This document shows, piece by piece, positions 63,381 through 64,000 of a DNA stretch of 64,000 nt. Source of the stretch: Faecalibacterium sp. HTF-F (GTDB lineage Bacteria; Bacillota; Clostridia; Oscillospirales; Ruminococcaceae); NCBI RefSeq assembly GCF_023347535.1, contig NZ_CP094473.1:1736001-1800000 (forward strand), in the 5' to 3' direction. The notes under the pieces are model-generated. The model was given only the letters and a program-made list of their open reading frames with translations, made no database searches and was not told the DNA's origin. The first letter of the stretch is position 1. The number at the start of each line of letters is the position of its first letter. The position numbers and the translations under genes are program-made.

Positions 63381-64000
63381 TTACAGCAGACGCAGGGCCT
63401 TGGGGTAGTGGTTTTTCACCCGCCCGCCGGACACCTTGCCGCCGCCCAGCGGCCAGCCGTCCACCGTCACACAGCACCAGCTGTCTGCGGCAGTGCGGGC
63501 CTCCACCTCACGGCCGGAAAGGTACTCTGTCGTGCGCGGGTCGGCAAGGGTCAGCTGCTCGCAGTTCGTACACTGCGCGCCGAACGCCGTGAACAGGTGG
63601 TGCTCCGGCACAAAGCGGCCCTTCTGCACGCTGCCCACGAACACGCCCGCCCGCAGCACATGCAGGTTCGTCTGCGGGAAGGGCACCGGCAGCAGCACAC
63701 CGCCGCCATGCACCACAGCCGGGCGGTCTGCCAGCGCCGGGAAATACTGCCCGGCAAATTCATGCCACGCTGCAAGGCTCTGGGCAGGGCTTGTCTCCCC
63801 TGCCTGTGCTTCGCGGCTGCGCTTGCTGCCCTGCACCGCCTCACGGCAGGCGCGGGCATTCTCGCGGCGGGCGCTGCGGGCGTCCGGGGTCTTGGCAGGC
63901 TTACCGTTCTTCCCCTTGGCCTTTTTGCCTGCGGCTTCCGCTGCGGCCAGCCAGAGCTGCTCCTCCGGGGTGTATTCTCCTTCCGGCGGCAGGGCGCGAG
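63381..64000 (-). CDS. RsmF-like rRNA cytosine methyltransferase, C-terminal part
   Basis: The frame is open to the window edge, so the catalytic domain lies outside. The visible part has VLRAGVFVGSVQKGRFVPEHHLFTAFGAQC, TEYLSGREVEARTAADSWCCVTVDGWPLGGGKVSGGRVKNHYPKALR, typical of the RsmF/NOL1-NOP2-Sun C-terminal PUA-like region. Between this and the catalytic part lies an Ala/Lys/Arg-rich low-complexity stretch (63850-63960: AAEAAGKKAKGKNGKPAKTP). It would methylate a cytosine in 16S rRNA. Confidence 0.78.
   Translation of the reverse strand, partial: RALPPEGEYTPEEQLWLAAAEAAGKKAKGKNGKPAKTPDARSARRENARACREAVQGSKRSREAQAGETSPAQSLAAWHEFAGQYFPALADRPAVVHGGGVLLPVPFPQTNLHVLRAGVFVGSVQKGRFVPEHHLFTAFGAQCTNCEQLTLADPRTTEYLSGREVEARTAADSWCCVTVDGWPLGGGKVSGGRVKNHYPKALRLL

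Overview
The window looks like a chromosomal segment of a Faecalibacterium-type gut Firmicute (Oscillospiraceae). The 16S rRNA gene at about 39215-40727 matches what I remember of Faecalibacterium prausnitzii 16S over long stretches. The housekeeping genes around it (pheST with a T-box, htpG, galKT, yebC, rmuC, FprA flavoprotein) fit a GC-rich, anaerobic, Gram-positive gut bacterium. No database search was possible, so family names rest on motif recognition.

Region 1 (1 to about 30,370) is one end of an integrative and conjugative element (ICE) of the Tn1549/CTn type. Almost all its genes are on the minus strand. They include a relaxase (cut by the window start), MobC, a NlpC/P60 lytic protein, VirB4, PrgI, VirB6, Maff2, VirD4, PcfB, ArdA, a C5-cytosine methyltransferase and a ParB-like protein. 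An AT-richer HNH nuclease cargo gene sits on the opposite strand between mobC and a small membrane gene. Fifteen copies of a 23-bp palindrome, CTTCGGGCCA-N3-TGGCCCGAAG, punctuate the ICE. Most lie 0-7 nt after one gene's stop codon and about 16-32 nt before the next gene's start. I see no copy in the nested element or in the chromosome. The ICE ends next to a HipA-like kinase gene and a 3' fragment of a gene resembling the rRNA uracil-5-methyltransferase RlmD, with an 11-bp direct repeat that looks like an attachment-site duplication.

Region 2 (12,451-21,737) is a second mobile element nested in the ICE. It carries a large serine recombinase, a TnpW-like protein, a replication initiator, a DnaC-like ATPase broken by one in-frame TGA, its own relaxase and MobC, iterons with oriT-like hairpins, and two sigma-factor-like genes plus an anti-sigma gene. 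It has split the ICE gene maff2. Joining the two halves across the shared TTTGC restores an intact Maff2 protein, and joining the element ends gives a near-perfect dyad centred on the crossover.

Region 3 (about 30,680-64,000) is core chromosome. It holds an ABC importer operon, a YkgJ-like protein, a 16S-23S-5S rRNA operon (minus strand, no spacer tRNA, two tandem promoters) and T-box-controlled pheST. These are followed by a GtrII-like membrane protein, an FprA flavoprotein, rmuC, three tandem secreted alpha/beta hydrolases, a GNAT acetyltransferase and an HD protein. The stretch closes with htpG under a perfect CIRCE operator, an XpaC-like protein, an overlapping galK-galT pair, yebC and the end of an RsmF-like rRNA methyltransferase.
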